Source: Candidatus Parcubacteria bacterium (GTDB lineage: Bacteria > Patescibacteriota > Patescibacteriia > JAACEG01). From it: a stretch of DNA of 19,936 nucleotides. This document shows positions 1 to 7,990 of the stretch, piece after piece; position 1 is the first letter of the stretch, and each line of letters starts with the position of its first letter. The notes beneath the pieces were generated by a model that was not told where the DNA came from, made no database searches, and worked only from the letters and a program-made list of their open reading frames with translations. Location of the stretch: assembly GCA_023142625.1 (NCBI GenBank), contig JAGLJD010000090.1, positions 1-19,936 on the forward strand, written 5' to 3'. Position numbers and translations under genes: made by a program.

Positions 1-1718
1 ACGCTAAAAGCGATGCGCGAAGTTATATTCGCTTTAATAAGCCCGGTAATTACATTAACGGACGGTCTTTGCGTGGCTAAAATCAGATAGATCCCGACCG
101 CGCGCGACATCTGCGCCAAGCGGATGATTAAATTTTCTATTTCAGCGCCTGCAGATGCCATTAAATCCGCAAGTTCGTCAATAATAATAACCAAATTATA
201 CATTTTTTCTTCGCTGGCTGCGTTATAAGAAATAATATCCCGTTTTCTTGCTTCCGCTAAAACTTCAAACCGCCTTTCCATTTCCGAAATCGCCCATTTT
301 AATGCCCTTACTGTCTTCTTGGTGTTAGTGATAACAGGAGCGATTAAATAAGGTGTGTTGTTATAAATAGGCAACTCCACTCTTTTCGGATCAACCATAA
401 TGAACTTTAACTCATTCGGGCTGTTTTGGTAAAACAGGCTTAAAATAATTGAATTTATGCAGATGCTTTTGCCAGACCCGGTAGATCCGGCAATCAGCAG
501 ATGCGGATTTTTCACTAAATCCAGCATCCATGCCTTGCCAGAGACATCTTTTCCAAGCGATAGCATCAGATTAGAAGCGCGATTCTTAAATTCTTTTGAG
601 GTTATAATATCTTTAAGGCGAACAGTGGCAGCGGTTTTATTAGGAACTTCAACGCCTACTAAAGATTTTCCCGGAATAGGCGCTTCTATGCGAATCGGAT
701 GCGCTGCCAGCGCTAAAGCCAAGTCGTTGCCCAAAGTAATAATTTGCGACAATTTAACCCCTTCCGCCGGCTTTAAGGTGTATTGCGTTACGGTCGGTCC
801 GATATTGACTTCGCCCATTTCAACCTCAATGCCGAAATTCTGCAAAGTATTTTTAATAATATTTATATTGCTGTTTATGTCGCCGCTTGTCGGCTTGCCT
901 CCACTGTTTTCCAATAAGCTCACAGGAAGGTCTATTTTCTGCTTATTAAAAACATTATTAAGATTTAACTGAAACCCGCCGCCGTTTTCACTTTCGATGT
1001 TAGAATTTTTTTTGATTTCAGACTGCCTGAAATCAATCTTGCTGTCTTTGCTGTCTTCGCTGCTTTCATAATCTTCTTCCTCGCGCTGCTCGCCGCTGTC
1101 ATTAAATTTTTTATGCTGATAAATATTACCCGCCTTAATTTTTAATAATTTTAAAATTCGCAAAAATTTCATAGCCGCAAATTTAAAAATACTCGCTCCG
1201 TTAAACATACTGCCCAAAGAAATATTAAAAATTATCAAGATTGAACTGATAAATATCGCCAATAAAATTATCAAACTGCCCCAAAAACTTAAAAAATATT
1301 CAAGCGGCCAGCTTAAAAGAATTCCGACATATCCGCCGCCATGCGAAGCCGTTTTTAAATCTTGAAAAAAATTCTGGCTTAACGGATGGCTTAAATGCAA
1401 AAGCGCGTAAAAACTTAATACAAAAAACGCGAAACTAAAATAATGAATCGCTTTTAGCGCCATTTTTTTTGAAACAATCAGCAGATAGCTAAACGCTAAT
1501 AAAATCAGCGGAAAAACAGCATATCCCAGTCCGAAAAAATTTTTTAAAATTTTTTCAAACCAAAATCCAAAACGCCCGGCTGAGTGAAAAAAACTCAAAA
1601 GGGATAGAACCGCAAAAGTAAAAACTATAACGATAAGCACGCCTTTTTTTGTTTCGGATTTAAGCGAAAAATCAGTTTCTTCTCTTATTATGTTTTTTTG
1701 CCTTCTTTTTCTCCTCAT
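1..1718 (-). CDS. ftsK: DNA translocase FtsK/SpoIIIE, 3' end cut by window edge
   Basis: This is a hexameric ATP-driven DNA pump that clears chromosomes from the division septum and supports XerCD dimer resolution. Only the first 572 codons are present; the end of the motor and the DNA-reading gamma domain lie beyond the left edge. The start ATG at 1716-1718 begins MRRKRRQKN. Hydrophobic membrane segments fill roughly residues 28-180, followed by a charged linker (EQREEEDYESSEDSKDSK), then the alpha domain and the motor. Walker A reads IAGSTGSGKS (near plus 480-510), and Walker B-like VIIIDELADLM lies near plus 175-215, followed by LATQRPSVNVITG. The start has only an A-rich leader and no Shine-Dalgarno. 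The assignment is very secure. The linker is short compared with E. coli FtsK and typical of compact SpoIIIE-like forms. Confidence 0.97.
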   Translation of the reverse strand, partial: MRRKRRQKNIIREETDFSLKSETKKGVLIVIVFTFAVLSLLSFFHSAGRFGFWFEKILKNFFGLGYAVFPLILLAFSYLLIVSKKMALKAIHYFSFAFFVLSFYALLHLSHPLSQNFFQDLKTASHGGGYVGILLSWPLEYFLSFWGSLIILLAIFISSILIIFNISLGSMFNGASIFKFAAMKFLRILKLLKIKAGNIYQHKKFNDSGEQREEEDYESSEDSKDSKIDFRQSEIKKNSNIESENGGGFQLNLNNVFNKQKIDLPVSLLENSGGKPTSGDINSNINIIKNTLQNFGIEVEMGEVNIGPTVTQYTLKPAEGVKLSQIITLGNDLALALAAHPIRIEAPIPGKSLVGVEVPNKTAATVRLKDIITSKEFKNRASNLMLSLGKDVSGKAWMLDLVKNPHLLIAGSTGSGKSICINSIILSLFYQNSPNELKFIMVDPKRVELPIYNNTPYLIAPVITNTKKTVRALKWAISEMERRFEVLAEARKRDIISYNAASEEKMYNLVIIIDELADLMASAGAEIENLIIRLAQMSRAVGIYLILATQRPSVNVITGLIKANITSRIAFS

Positions 1719-1757
1719 TTTTTTATTTCTATAAATTACGAAATGTATAAATTCCTC

Positions 1758-1931
1758 TGTCTTTGCGAGGAGGCAATAGCCGACGCGGCAATCCCATTAC
1801 TGAGCGGACAAATCTATGATTATAAACTTTTTTGCGTAATTAACGAGATTGTCACCCTGTCGGGTGACCACCCGTTAGGCGTGGCTTCGTCGCTCTCTCT
1901 CGCTACGCTCGTTCGGCTCCTCGCAAAGACA
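1758..1931. repeat. Palindromic interspersed repeat with 15-bp terminal inverted repeats
   Basis: The ends TGTCTTTGCGAGGAG (1758-1772) and CTCCTCGCAAAGACA (1917-1931) are exact reverse complements. Inside lies a small hairpin, GTCACCC/GGGTGAC near 1850-1868, and a GC-rich arm with GCGACGAAGC-type sequence when read on the minus strand. Base composition is far above the surrounding AT-rich spacer. It resembles the widespread 'TTGCGAGGAGCGAAGCGACGAAGC' class of intergenic palindromes in many bacteria. It has no transposase, so it is a non-autonomous, REP/MITE-like element sitting between ftsK and the CAP gene. The 85-residue frame across it is judged accidental. The rest of the spacer (1719-1757 and 1932-2060) is AT-rich; a weak TAGC/GCTA hairpin with a T-run near 1990-2005 may end the CAP transcript. 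Confidence 0.75.
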
Positions 1932-2060
1932 AAATATAAAAAAAATGCAAAATAAATCTCCAACTTTTTTTATTATACAAAAAAATTAAAAAAATAGCAA
2001 AAACAGCTAAAATTAAACAAACCTTTGACTTTATAGACCTTATAAACTTTCAATTAATAT

Positions 2061-3482
2061 CTAAACTACAAAAACTTTTTCTAAAACATACTCTAAAAAA
2101 TTTGTTTTTATATAGATTAAGCTGATTATAAAAATCATCGCCAAAATACTTTCTATAATCAGCGGCTTGTGCTGAATTCTGAATTTAATAAATATATTAA
2201 TCAGTAAAGAGACAGCGATTATTACCAAAGCGATAAAGAAAGTATAGCGCGACATTTTTATAATGCTTTCTGCCATAGTTATCTCTTTTTCAGCTTCTAT
2301 ATTAAAAGATTTAACTTTGCCTGCCAAACTGGCATTCATTCCGCTAAAATCAATATTATCTACTTTAGGCTTAACGCTTAACGCAGAGGCAGCCCTTACT
2401 TTTGCTATAATTTTTTCAGCAGGAGTTTGAACGGCTGGCTTTTCTGTTTTTTCTATATCTTTTATCGCTTCTGTCTTTTTTGTTTCTCCTATTTCTTTAG
2501 TTTCTTCTATCTTTTTCCCCTCCTCTGTTTTTTTTATTTCTTCTTTAACTGCGCTTGCCTCCTTGACTTCAATTTGCGGATTTTCTGCTGATATTTCCTG
2601 TTTAACTGCAACTATCTTTTCAACTGTCGGATTTTCAATTATTTCGCTTTCAGCCGGCGATTCGCTTTTAACTGTCTGATCATCAGCGGCTGAGACCATT
2701 GCTAATTTTGTGTTATTCGCGCTGCCAAAAATCTGCACTAAAACATTAGTCTTCCTTCCGTCTATAACTCCTGTTAATATAGCCAGTCCGACATCTGAAT
2801 ACTTGCCGCTTAAAATATTTTTTTTATGCGTTTCTGAAAGCATCAGGGCTTTATGCGCCGATTGCGCTGAAGTAAAATTCATTGCTAAATTCTCGCCAAC
2901 GAACAGATAAGCGTATTCCGATCTATTAATAAAATCCCAAGACATGCGGCCATCAGGGCTTTTGTGCGCAAAATAGCCTTTCTCAACCATATCTTTCGCC
3001 TTACTGAGAGCCGCTTCGTTTAAAACAGAATTATTTGTCAGTTCGCTTATTCCATTGCTTTTTCTGTCAACATTAATTAATTCTAAAATATTCTTGGTAA
3101 TCAGTTCTGACATTTTCGCCTGATTCGGATAAATGAAAAACAGATAGCCGGTCACTGACATTTTAACAATAACTAAAACCGCGGCGATAATCACTAAGGA
3201 TTTAGCTCTTAAAATTTTCGGCCTATGCCCGTTTTCTTCGGTCGGTATGAAATATTCTTTAAAAATAGACCCTGAATCGCAGCAAAATCTTTTAAGCCCC
3301 TCTTTTCCGCTTGCCAGTTCTTCTATTTCCTCTTTTTCCTCATCTAAAAAATCTTTAAAATTGCCATAAATTTTTTTTCCGTTTTTTTTGCCAAATTTAA
3401 AAAAAGGCAATTTAGCAAAAAATTCCCGCAAAACTAAAAAATATTTTTTAAAACCATTTTTTATTTTTTTAAAAAATTTCAT
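2061..3482 (-). CDS. CAP/SCP (YkwD-like) domain membrane protein
   Basis: A 473-residue membrane protein with a CAP domain (cysteine-rich secretory/PR-1/YkwD superfamily). A basic, Phe/Lys-rich N-terminus (1-90) precedes a membrane segment (about 95-117). The CAP domain spans about 125-255, with the family's typical His (H173 in YFAHKSPDG), Glu (E197 in VGENLA) and SETH (H219) positions. A long Lys/Glu/Ala stalk (about 265-400, with repeated EEIKKTEEGKKIEE-type sequence) leads to two more membrane segments near the C-terminus (about 415-440 and 447-465). The CAP domain is probably extracytoplasmic. Bacterial YkwD-like proteins are linked to the cell surface or spore coat, but no single activity is established. 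The ATG at 3482 lacks a Shine-Dalgarno. The domain call is strong; the function is open. Confidence 0.88.
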   Translation of the reverse strand: MKFFKKIKNGFKKYFLVLREFFAKLPFFKFGKKNGKKIYGNFKDFLDEEKEEIEELASGKEGLKRFCCDSGSIFKEYFIPTEENGHRPKILRAKSLVIIAAVLVIVKMSVTGYLFFIYPNQAKMSELITKNILELINVDRKSNGISELTNNSVLNEAALSKAKDMVEKGYFAHKSPDGRMSWDFINRSEYAYLFVGENLAMNFTSAQSAHKALMLSETHKKNILSGKYSDVGLAILTGVIDGRKTNVLVQIFGSANNTKLAMVSAADDQTVKSESPAESEIIENPTVEKIVAVKQEISAENPQIEVKEASAVKEEIKKTEEGKKIEETKEIGETKKTEAIKDIEKTEKPAVQTPAEKIIAKVRAASALSVKPKVDNIDFSGMNASLAGKVKSFNIEAEKEITMAESIIKMSRYTFFIALVIIAVSLLINIFIKFRIQHKPLIIESILAMIFIISLIYIKTNFLEYVLEKVFVV

Positions 3483-3504
3483 ACTTGGCTTATTTAAGCA
3501 ATTC

Positions 3505-3533
3505 TTGACTTTTTATAATTATTGTTATATAAT
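3505..3533 (+). promoter_or_regulatory. Near-consensus sigma-70-type promoter, plus strand
   Basis: TTGACT at 3505-3510 is separated by exactly 17 bases from a perfect TATAAT at 3528-3533. It points away from the CAP gene into a short structured sequence, with no plus-strand gene downstream. In AT-rich DNA a chance -10 is likely, but the pairing with a correctly spaced -35 and a terminator-like hairpin about 50 bases downstream makes it credible. Confidence 0.6.
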
Positions 3534-3539
3534 TTAAAT

Positions 3540-3596
3540 ATTAAGACGAAAAGGGATCCAAACGGTTTAATGCCTAAGGAGACCTTTTCTTTTTTT
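3540..3596 (+). ncRNA. Candidate short structured RNA with terminator
   Basis: Starting about 7 bases after the TATAAT, the sequence can fold as one hairpin. The basal stem is GAAAAGG (3548-3554) with CCTTTTC (3583-3589), followed by opposed GA/GA dinucleotides (a possible tandem sheared G-A loop), a TCC/GGA stem, and a small inner GGT/GCC hairpin. Seven T residues (3590-3596) follow the basal stem, so the hairpin doubles as an intrinsic terminator. Predicted RNA length is about 57 nt. I do not recognise a known riboswitch or sRNA family. It could instead be a plain terminator with a fortuitous promoter; the G-A loop and correct geometry are the reasons for calling it. Confidence 0.45.
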
Positions 3597-3597
3597 A

Positions 3598-3717
3598 TTA
3601 TTTTATTTTTCTTTTAACCCCCTTGCTGCCTAAATAATCAAAGTATGCGGGCATAAGTTTTCTGTATAGAGAAGAGGCAAATTTTTTTATTGCTTTGCGA
3701 ATATTTTTATCTTGCAT
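3598..3717 (-). CDS. Possible 39-aa basic small protein
   Basis: An uninterrupted frame of 39 codons, ATG at 3715-3717 to TAA at 3598-3600. It begins MQDKNIRKAIKKFASS, contains YFDYLGSKG and ends KRKIK. The composition is Lys-rich but ordinary, better than the surrounding low-complexity DNA would suggest. There is no Shine-Dalgarno and no recognisable domain. Its 3' end abuts the T-tract of the candidate RNA on the other strand. It may be a real small gene, a relic, or chance. Confidence 0.25.
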   Translation of the reverse strand: MQDKNIRKAIKKFASSLYRKLMPAYFDYLGSKGVKRKIK

Positions 3718-4325
3718 ATTTTTATACGAATATACCTATTTTACTTTGAATTAGTCTGAATATTTTTTGGCTTTGCGGAAACCAAAAAAAACTTTAATTT
3801 TTTATTTATTTTAACAAAATTAATTCCTTTAAGCAAGGTATCTATAAATAAAAAAATTCTCAATCATAAAATCGGGATATAAAAAAATTAATTACGCGAC
3901 AAATCTATTAGAAAATTCTATATTTCTCGTTGACTTTTTTTTATTGTTTTTCTACTGCCCTTTTAATATAATTAAAATTTTATTTTATTTAAAATATCCT
4001 ATTCCATCAACTCCGCTATTACCACTAGCCGATTTTTTTGCGAATAAATCGGATCGCAAGTGAGTTTATTCAATAAGCGAGTTTATTCAGCCAAAAAAAA
4101 TAAAAATATCAAAAGTTATAAGAGATGTGCGACCGCATCAATTTTACAACTTTTCTATTGCTCTTATTTTTTTGCTTTTTAATCATATCGCTTAAAGTTA
4201 TACTTCTAAATTGAATTGGGTTTTAAAAAATCGTAAAAAATAATATGAAAAAAATAATTAAATTCCAATATGTGAGTGAACTTATTCATAAAAAATAATC
4301 AAAAGAAGTTAAAAATAAAAAACCC
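3718..4325. other. AT-rich decayed spacer
   Basis: No convincing complete gene. Besides the sortase relic (3999-4064, listed separately) it holds an imperfect doubling of GAGTTTATTCA near 4062-4090 and a hairpin-capable GATGTG/CGCATC stretch near 4124-4139. A 25-codon minus frame at 4109-4186 (MIKKQKNKSNRKVVKL...) has no ribosome binding site and is probably accidental. The mix of a gene fragment, short duplications and extreme AT content suggests erosion of former genes. Confidence 0.6.
3999..4064 (-). pseudogene. Relic of a class E-like sortase C-terminus
   Basis: Read on the minus strand, this encodes LTCDPIYSQKNRLVVIAELME followed by TAG, nearly the same as the end of the intact sortase at 8301-9017 (FTCDPIYSQKNRLVIIAEL). 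At DNA level, 4012-4063 matches 8317-8368 over 52 bases with a single difference and no gaps. It keeps the catalytic Cys and Arg codons and a stop, but there is no upstream sortase sequence. It is the 3' remnant of a duplicated or recombined sortase gene. The high identity in otherwise decayed DNA implies a recent event or gene conversion. Confidence 0.8.
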
Positions 4326-4358
4326 ATAAAGTCGAAAATAAATTTATTTTAACTTTAT
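4326..4358. repeat. Long AT-rich inverted repeat
   Basis: ATAAAGT (4326-4332) pairs with ACTTTAT (4352-4358), and between them lies the perfect 16-base palindrome AAAATAAATTTATTTT (4335-4350). AAACCC and GGGTTT (about 4320-4325 and 4385-4390) can close an outer stem. It lies just beyond the stronger terminator of the 1002-aa gene and may be a second terminator or a cruciform-forming site. Confidence 0.45.
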
Positions 4359-4399
4359 AGACTTTTAATTTTTTAATCTTTAGCGGGTTTAAAAAAAAT

Positions 4400-4449
4400 T
4401 AAAATAAAAATAGCCGACATATTACATTGCTTTGTAATATGTCGGCTAT
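4400..4449 (-). terminator. Intrinsic terminator of the 1002-aa gene
   Basis: A perfect 17-bp stem: ATAGCCGACATATTACA (4410-4426) and its complement (4433-4449), with a 6-base loop. On the minus strand it is followed by a T-rich run (4409 down to 4400). It lies about 95 bases after the stop at 4544. Confidence 0.88.
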
Positions 4450-4543
4450 TATATTAAAAGATCTTCCGTGTATAATTTTCCTCCTGTGGGCATTCCAACT
4501 GCCCTAATTTTTTGCTTTATTTTTATGTCGCATAGCGGTATTG

Positions 4544-7500
4544 TCAACGACCGTACAAGCCCCAAATGTCCATGCTACCGCCCATACCTCTATCCAAAAT
4601 CCAGTTGCCGCCGGTAGTGGTCTCTGGATTGCCCTTGGGTTCGGTGATGTATACATAATCAATCTTGTCTTGGCTGCCGTACAAGGTCTCGATTATGCCG
4701 CCGTCCGAGCTGCCTGGCTCGTTGCCCGAGCCGTCCATATCACTGTTCCATTCGCCGTACCAGCTGTCAAAGCCACTGTCAAGGCTACTGTTGTCCGAGC
4801 CGTTGCCCGAGCCACCGATCAAATCGTTGTCCGAGCTACTGTCCAAATCGTCATCCAGAATGTTAGAGTTACCGTCCGAGTTGTCGGTCGGGCTAGGGCT
4901 AGTGTCTAAGCCGACGTCAGAGCTATCTAAGTTGTCCGAGCCGCTGTCAAAGATGCTGTCCGAGCCGCCGATCAAGATTGTCGGGACGCCGTTCAGAGCG
5001 CCGTTCAGATTGCTTTCTCGGACATCCAATCCCCGTTCAATTTCCCTGTCTACACTAAAGCCGGCACCGTCCCATGTTCCTTGTACTCCATCCCAGATGC
5101 CAAAGTCCTTCCAGTTAGGATAATACTCATCCCAAAAGCCCGAACTCTCTAAGTCGTCTAAATTCTTAAAGAACTCCGAATTATCCGGACTGTTCGCGTG
5201 AACCATTTCCATGTACTCTGAATGATAATTATCATCCGAGATATTCGGAATGTCTGATTCGTCATCCGGGATATTCGAGTCCTCGGTTACTTCGTCATCT
5301 ATAACGTCATCCGTGATATTCAAGTCGTTAAAGTCATCGTTTATCTCGTTGAGCAGATGCTCATCTACTATGTGATGAACATTACCCAACAATTTGTGCC
5401 CAACAACAACTGCTGCGCATATAAAGACGGTTCCAACTACGACACCGCCTATACCAAAAGGCAGAGTTAAGAATGCCAATTCTGTTGCATGGCCGGCGAC
5501 CATGATTTGATAACCTACTCCGGCTTTAACTCCTCCGGCCAAAACCATGCTGACAGATACTATTATAGCATCTGCAAGCTCAAGCGCAGCTACTCCGATA
5601 AACCATGCTTTTGAAGGAGAATATTCTATTGCGCCTGTTTTGCCTCCATTAATAATTCCATAATCACTCTCAATTTGGAAGGTAATGGACTTCATCTCCT
5701 TATCCATCACTATCCATGCCTGTCCGGTTGTGATTGGGCGCTCAAGGATTGCAATTATAAACCCTTGTTCTAGATAACGCCTTATAGCGTTTCTTATTTC
5801 ATTCTTTGCGGAAAATTTTCCAAGGTCTTCCGTGTTTTCCAAAATAACCACGGAAATTCCCTGTTCCATTGCTTCAGCAAAACAGCTTGCAGTGGAAAAA
5901 GCTTTTGTTTTAAACAAAGATTGAAGAGTTAAGCTTTCATATAAGCTGCAGATAGTAGCTTTTATTACAAACCAACTCTTTACTTCAGCCTCTTTGTCAT
6001 TGTCCTGGGTTTCTTGTAGCGAAACTGCCATTGAGGGATCTCTAACTACATTTATCTCAACACCTTCGTTTGTCCAAGATGTCAAGACCAATGATAAAGC
6101 GTCCACATTGTCTATCTTGGCCATTTTAGCCAAATTCTGAATAGATTTTCCCGAGAGAAAACAATACATTTTCCCTGTAAGGCTGAGAATTTTTAATTTT
6201 GCTTCATCAGGCATTTCCTGATCTGGGTCAAGATCATCAACTAAAGATTTTAATTTTTCAGCTTCTTGCCACAGGTCTTTCTCATTCTGTTGAATACCCG
6301 GAGTAAAAACATGTTTATCCTCGCCAGCAATTAATTTTATCTCCGAATATTCCCAGCCTTTTTTACCTGGTTCAAAAAATCCGACTCTAATGTTTTGAGT
6401 CTCGTTTAAGCCAGCAGAAGTCCCTGTTGCCACAATCTCCGCGCCGAGTTTTAAAACAGGCAGATATCCTTCTTCGGAACTTTCAATATAGGTTATTGAG
6501 AGTTCTTCTGTTAGTTCAGAAAGTGAGCACTGGAAAAATTCACCGCCTGACATCGTTATTTCTATCTTTGCCATTAGTTCTTCCGGCAGTGATGAAAATT
6601 GTCTTACAACTTTCCATCGATCCAAATCTACCCCTCTTTCTTTTTCTGTGGGGTAATACTGATTAATTTCTCTTGACCCGAAAAATTCTTTCGGAGTCAA
6701 ATTTCCCACAGTATTGTTAAAAATACTTTCTTGTTCTTTTAAAGCATTTCTAACTAAATCAGGATCAAGCAAAATAGACTCTTTTGAATCTACTGAGCTA
6801 AAAATAGACCTTGTCTTCTCGCCTACCTCTATTTCCGCGCTGTACCCCTCTGTCCGTTCATGGCTTTTATATGACGGATCCAAGGTGATGGTTCGGCCAT
6901 CTCCGTACATATTATGTACGGATACCCTAGGTTGCATAACTATAAAGTCACTAAAATGCTCGTTTAAAGGAATGATTGGAATGTATCTCTTGCCCAACAT
7001 CAGACCAGCTGCATAGGGACTTTCAGCCCCTGTCCAGCTCATCATCTCTTCGCCGGTTAGTGTCATGATGACTTCTTCAAGAAAGACATCATAGCCAGCT
7101 ACAATTAGAAGATCGTGCAAAAGAACGCATTTCTCCCAAGGACTTGCTCTATTAGCATGAAGGGTTTTAATTGAACTATTACGTAGTCCATAATAGAATT
7201 CTGTCTCAATCTTGTAAACATAGTCAAAAATTTCAACAGGATCATACTTTAGAGTTATAAAGGAAAAATTACGAATCTCTTCATTAATGATCTCATTGCC
7301 AGCAGAATACGTGTATTCTTCACTTAGCGCTAGCATTAATTCCATTGCTCTGGCTTCTGTGATTTCCTGCCTTAACCTGAAAAAGTCCTCTTGAACTATA
7401 AAGGGATTGCTAGGTCCTTTATCTATACTGAAAGCCAAAGGCTTTCGTAAATCGATAAATTCATCTGAAAAATCAACATTTGCCAATGCAGGCATACCTT

Positions 7501-7552
7501 GACCTGCGCCAAAAAAACAAACAATTATAAGCCAAACGATAAACTTTCTCAT
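4544..7552 (-). CDS. Large secreted protein with degenerate transglutaminase-like domain and acidic tail
   Basis: A 1002-residue protein if started at the ATG at 7552, which has AAGGAG seven bases upstream and begins a clear signal peptide (MRKFIVWLIIVCFFGAG, cut near PALA). A 20-codon N-terminal extension from a TTG at 7612 is disfavoured; that TTG is the start of a TTGACA -35-like hexamer. Residues about 104-155 (DPVEIFDYVYKIE...ASPWEKCVLLHDLLIVAGYDV) resemble the transglutaminase-like fold of RHS-associated secreted proteins, and GRTITLDPSY resembles its Asp motif. The usual catalytic Cys position appears to be Pro, so activity is doubtful. Hydrophobic stretches occur near 690-760. The last quarter is rich in Asp, Ser, Asn and Gly and ends GGSMDIWGLYGR. 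There is no sorting signal. The function is unknown; a surface or secreted role is inferred. Confidence 0.85.
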   Translation of the reverse strand: MRKFIVWLIIVCFFGAGQGMPALANVDFSDEFIDLRKPLAFSIDKGPSNPFIVQEDFFRLRQEITEARAMELMLALSEEYTYSAGNEIINEEIRNFSFITLKYDPVEIFDYVYKIETEFYYGLRNSSIKTLHANRASPWEKCVLLHDLLIVAGYDVFLEEVIMTLTGEEMMSWTGAESPYAAGLMLGKRYIPIIPLNEHFSDFIVMQPRVSVHNMYGDGRTITLDPSYKSHERTEGYSAEIEVGEKTRSIFSSVDSKESILLDPDLVRNALKEQESIFNNTVGNLTPKEFFGSREINQYYPTEKERGVDLDRWKVVRQFSSLPEELMAKIEITMSGGEFFQCSLSELTEELSITYIESSEEGYLPVLKLGAEIVATGTSAGLNETQNIRVGFFEPGKKGWEYSEIKLIAGEDKHVFTPGIQQNEKDLWQEAEKLKSLVDDLDPDQEMPDEAKLKILSLTGKMYCFLSGKSIQNLAKMAKIDNVDALSLVLTSWTNEGVEINVVRDPSMAVSLQETQDNDKEAEVKSWFVIKATICSLYESLTLQSLFKTKAFSTASCFAEAMEQGISVVILENTEDLGKFSAKNEIRNAIRRYLEQGFIIAILERPITTGQAWIVMDKEMKSITFQIESDYGIINGGKTGAIEYSPSKAWFIGVAALELADAIIVSVSMVLAGGVKAGVGYQIMVAGHATELAFLTLPFGIGGVVVGTVFICAAVVVGHKLLGNVHHIVDEHLLNEINDDFNDLNITDDVIDDEVTEDSNIPDDESDIPNISDDNYHSEYMEMVHANSPDNSEFFKNLDDLESSGFWDEYYPNWKDFGIWDGVQGTWDGAGFSVDREIERGLDVRESNLNGALNGVPTILIGGSDSIFDSGSDNLDSSDVGLDTSPSPTDNSDGNSNILDDDLDSSSDNDLIGGSGNGSDNSSLDSGFDSWYGEWNSDMDGSGNEPGSSDGGIIETLYGSQDKIDYVYITEPKGNPETTTGGNWILDRGMGGSMDIWGLYGR

Positions 7553-7618
7553 GAGATCTCTCCTTTTCGGTTTTCTTTTTAATGTAAGAAAAATGAAAAA
7601 AATGATTGTCAAGGAAAA

Positions 7619-7640
7619 CTAATCTCTCATCACCTCCTTT
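7619..7640 (-). promoter_or_regulatory. Extended Shine-Dalgarno with three-codon mini-ORF in the leader
   Basis: On the minus strand, AAAGGAGGTGAT (7640-7629) is a full-length complement of the usual 16S 3' end, much stronger than the AAGGAG used by the real start 70 bases downstream. It overlaps ATG AGA GAT TAG (7630-7619), with the ATG too close for ordinary initiation. It could be a ribosome standby or leader-peptide site for the 1002-aa gene, or a start of a lost gene. Confidence 0.35.
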
Positions 7641-7668
7641 CCTTTCTTTAGTGCTGTAATTTACAGAT

Positions 7669-7713
7669 AAAAATAAACTTTGGCATTTCTTTAAAAAAGA
7701 ATTACCAAAGTTT
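7669..7713 (-). terminator. Terminator after the 81-aa gene
   Basis: AAACTTTGG (7675-7683) pairs with CCAAAGTTT (7705-7713), and the interior can extend through TTCTTT/AAAGAA. On the minus strand a T-rich tract follows (7674 down to 7669). It separates the 81-aa gene from the 1002-aa gene. A further CTGTAA/TTACAG palindrome lies at 7654-7666. Confidence 0.75.
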
Positions 7714-7744
7714 TAATAAATTTCTTTGAAGAGGCATGCCGCTT

Positions 7745-7990
7745 TTAACCTTTTATTTCTCTTAATCTCTTTTCATACTTTTTCAATTCTTTTTTAGCAA
7801 CTTTTTCTTCTTCTTTCTTTATTACTTCCATATTATCTCCTACTTCATCAAAACCTTTCCCTAATTTATTAAAGAATTCGAGTACCTTTCCTGTTTTTTT
7901 AGGTTTTTCAGGCGTAGATTTTTCAGGCGTTTTAGGACCGCCTGTGTCTATTTTTGGTTGTTCAAAAGGCATAATTTTTTTATTTAACAT
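7745..7990 (-). CDS. Small Lys/Glu-rich hypothetical protein
   Basis: An 81-residue soluble, highly charged protein. The N-terminal half is Pro/Thr/Lys-rich (GGPKTPEKSTPEKPKK), and the second half (about 35-80) is a likely amphipathic helix or coiled coil (VIKKEEEKVAKKELKKYEKRL). There is no signal peptide, membrane segment or Cys. The ATG at 7990 has AAAAGGAG eight bases upstream, and a good promoter lies at 8083-8110. It sits between the sortase and the 1002-aa gene, with a terminator after it, so it is probably its own transcript. I do not recognise a family. Confidence 0.75.
   Translation of the reverse strand: MLNKKIMPFEQPKIDTGGPKTPEKSTPEKPKKTGKVLEFFNKLGKGFDEVGDNMEVIKKEEEKVAKKELKKYEKRLREIKG

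Noticed and set aside
457..972. Plus-strand 171-codon frame opposite ftsK
   Set aside because: Directly antisense to the FtsK motor domain with its Walker motifs; a shadow.
4541..5123. Plus-strand Ser/Leu/Pro- and Val/Ala-rich frames
   Set aside because: Antisense shadows of the acidic tail of the 1002-aa protein.
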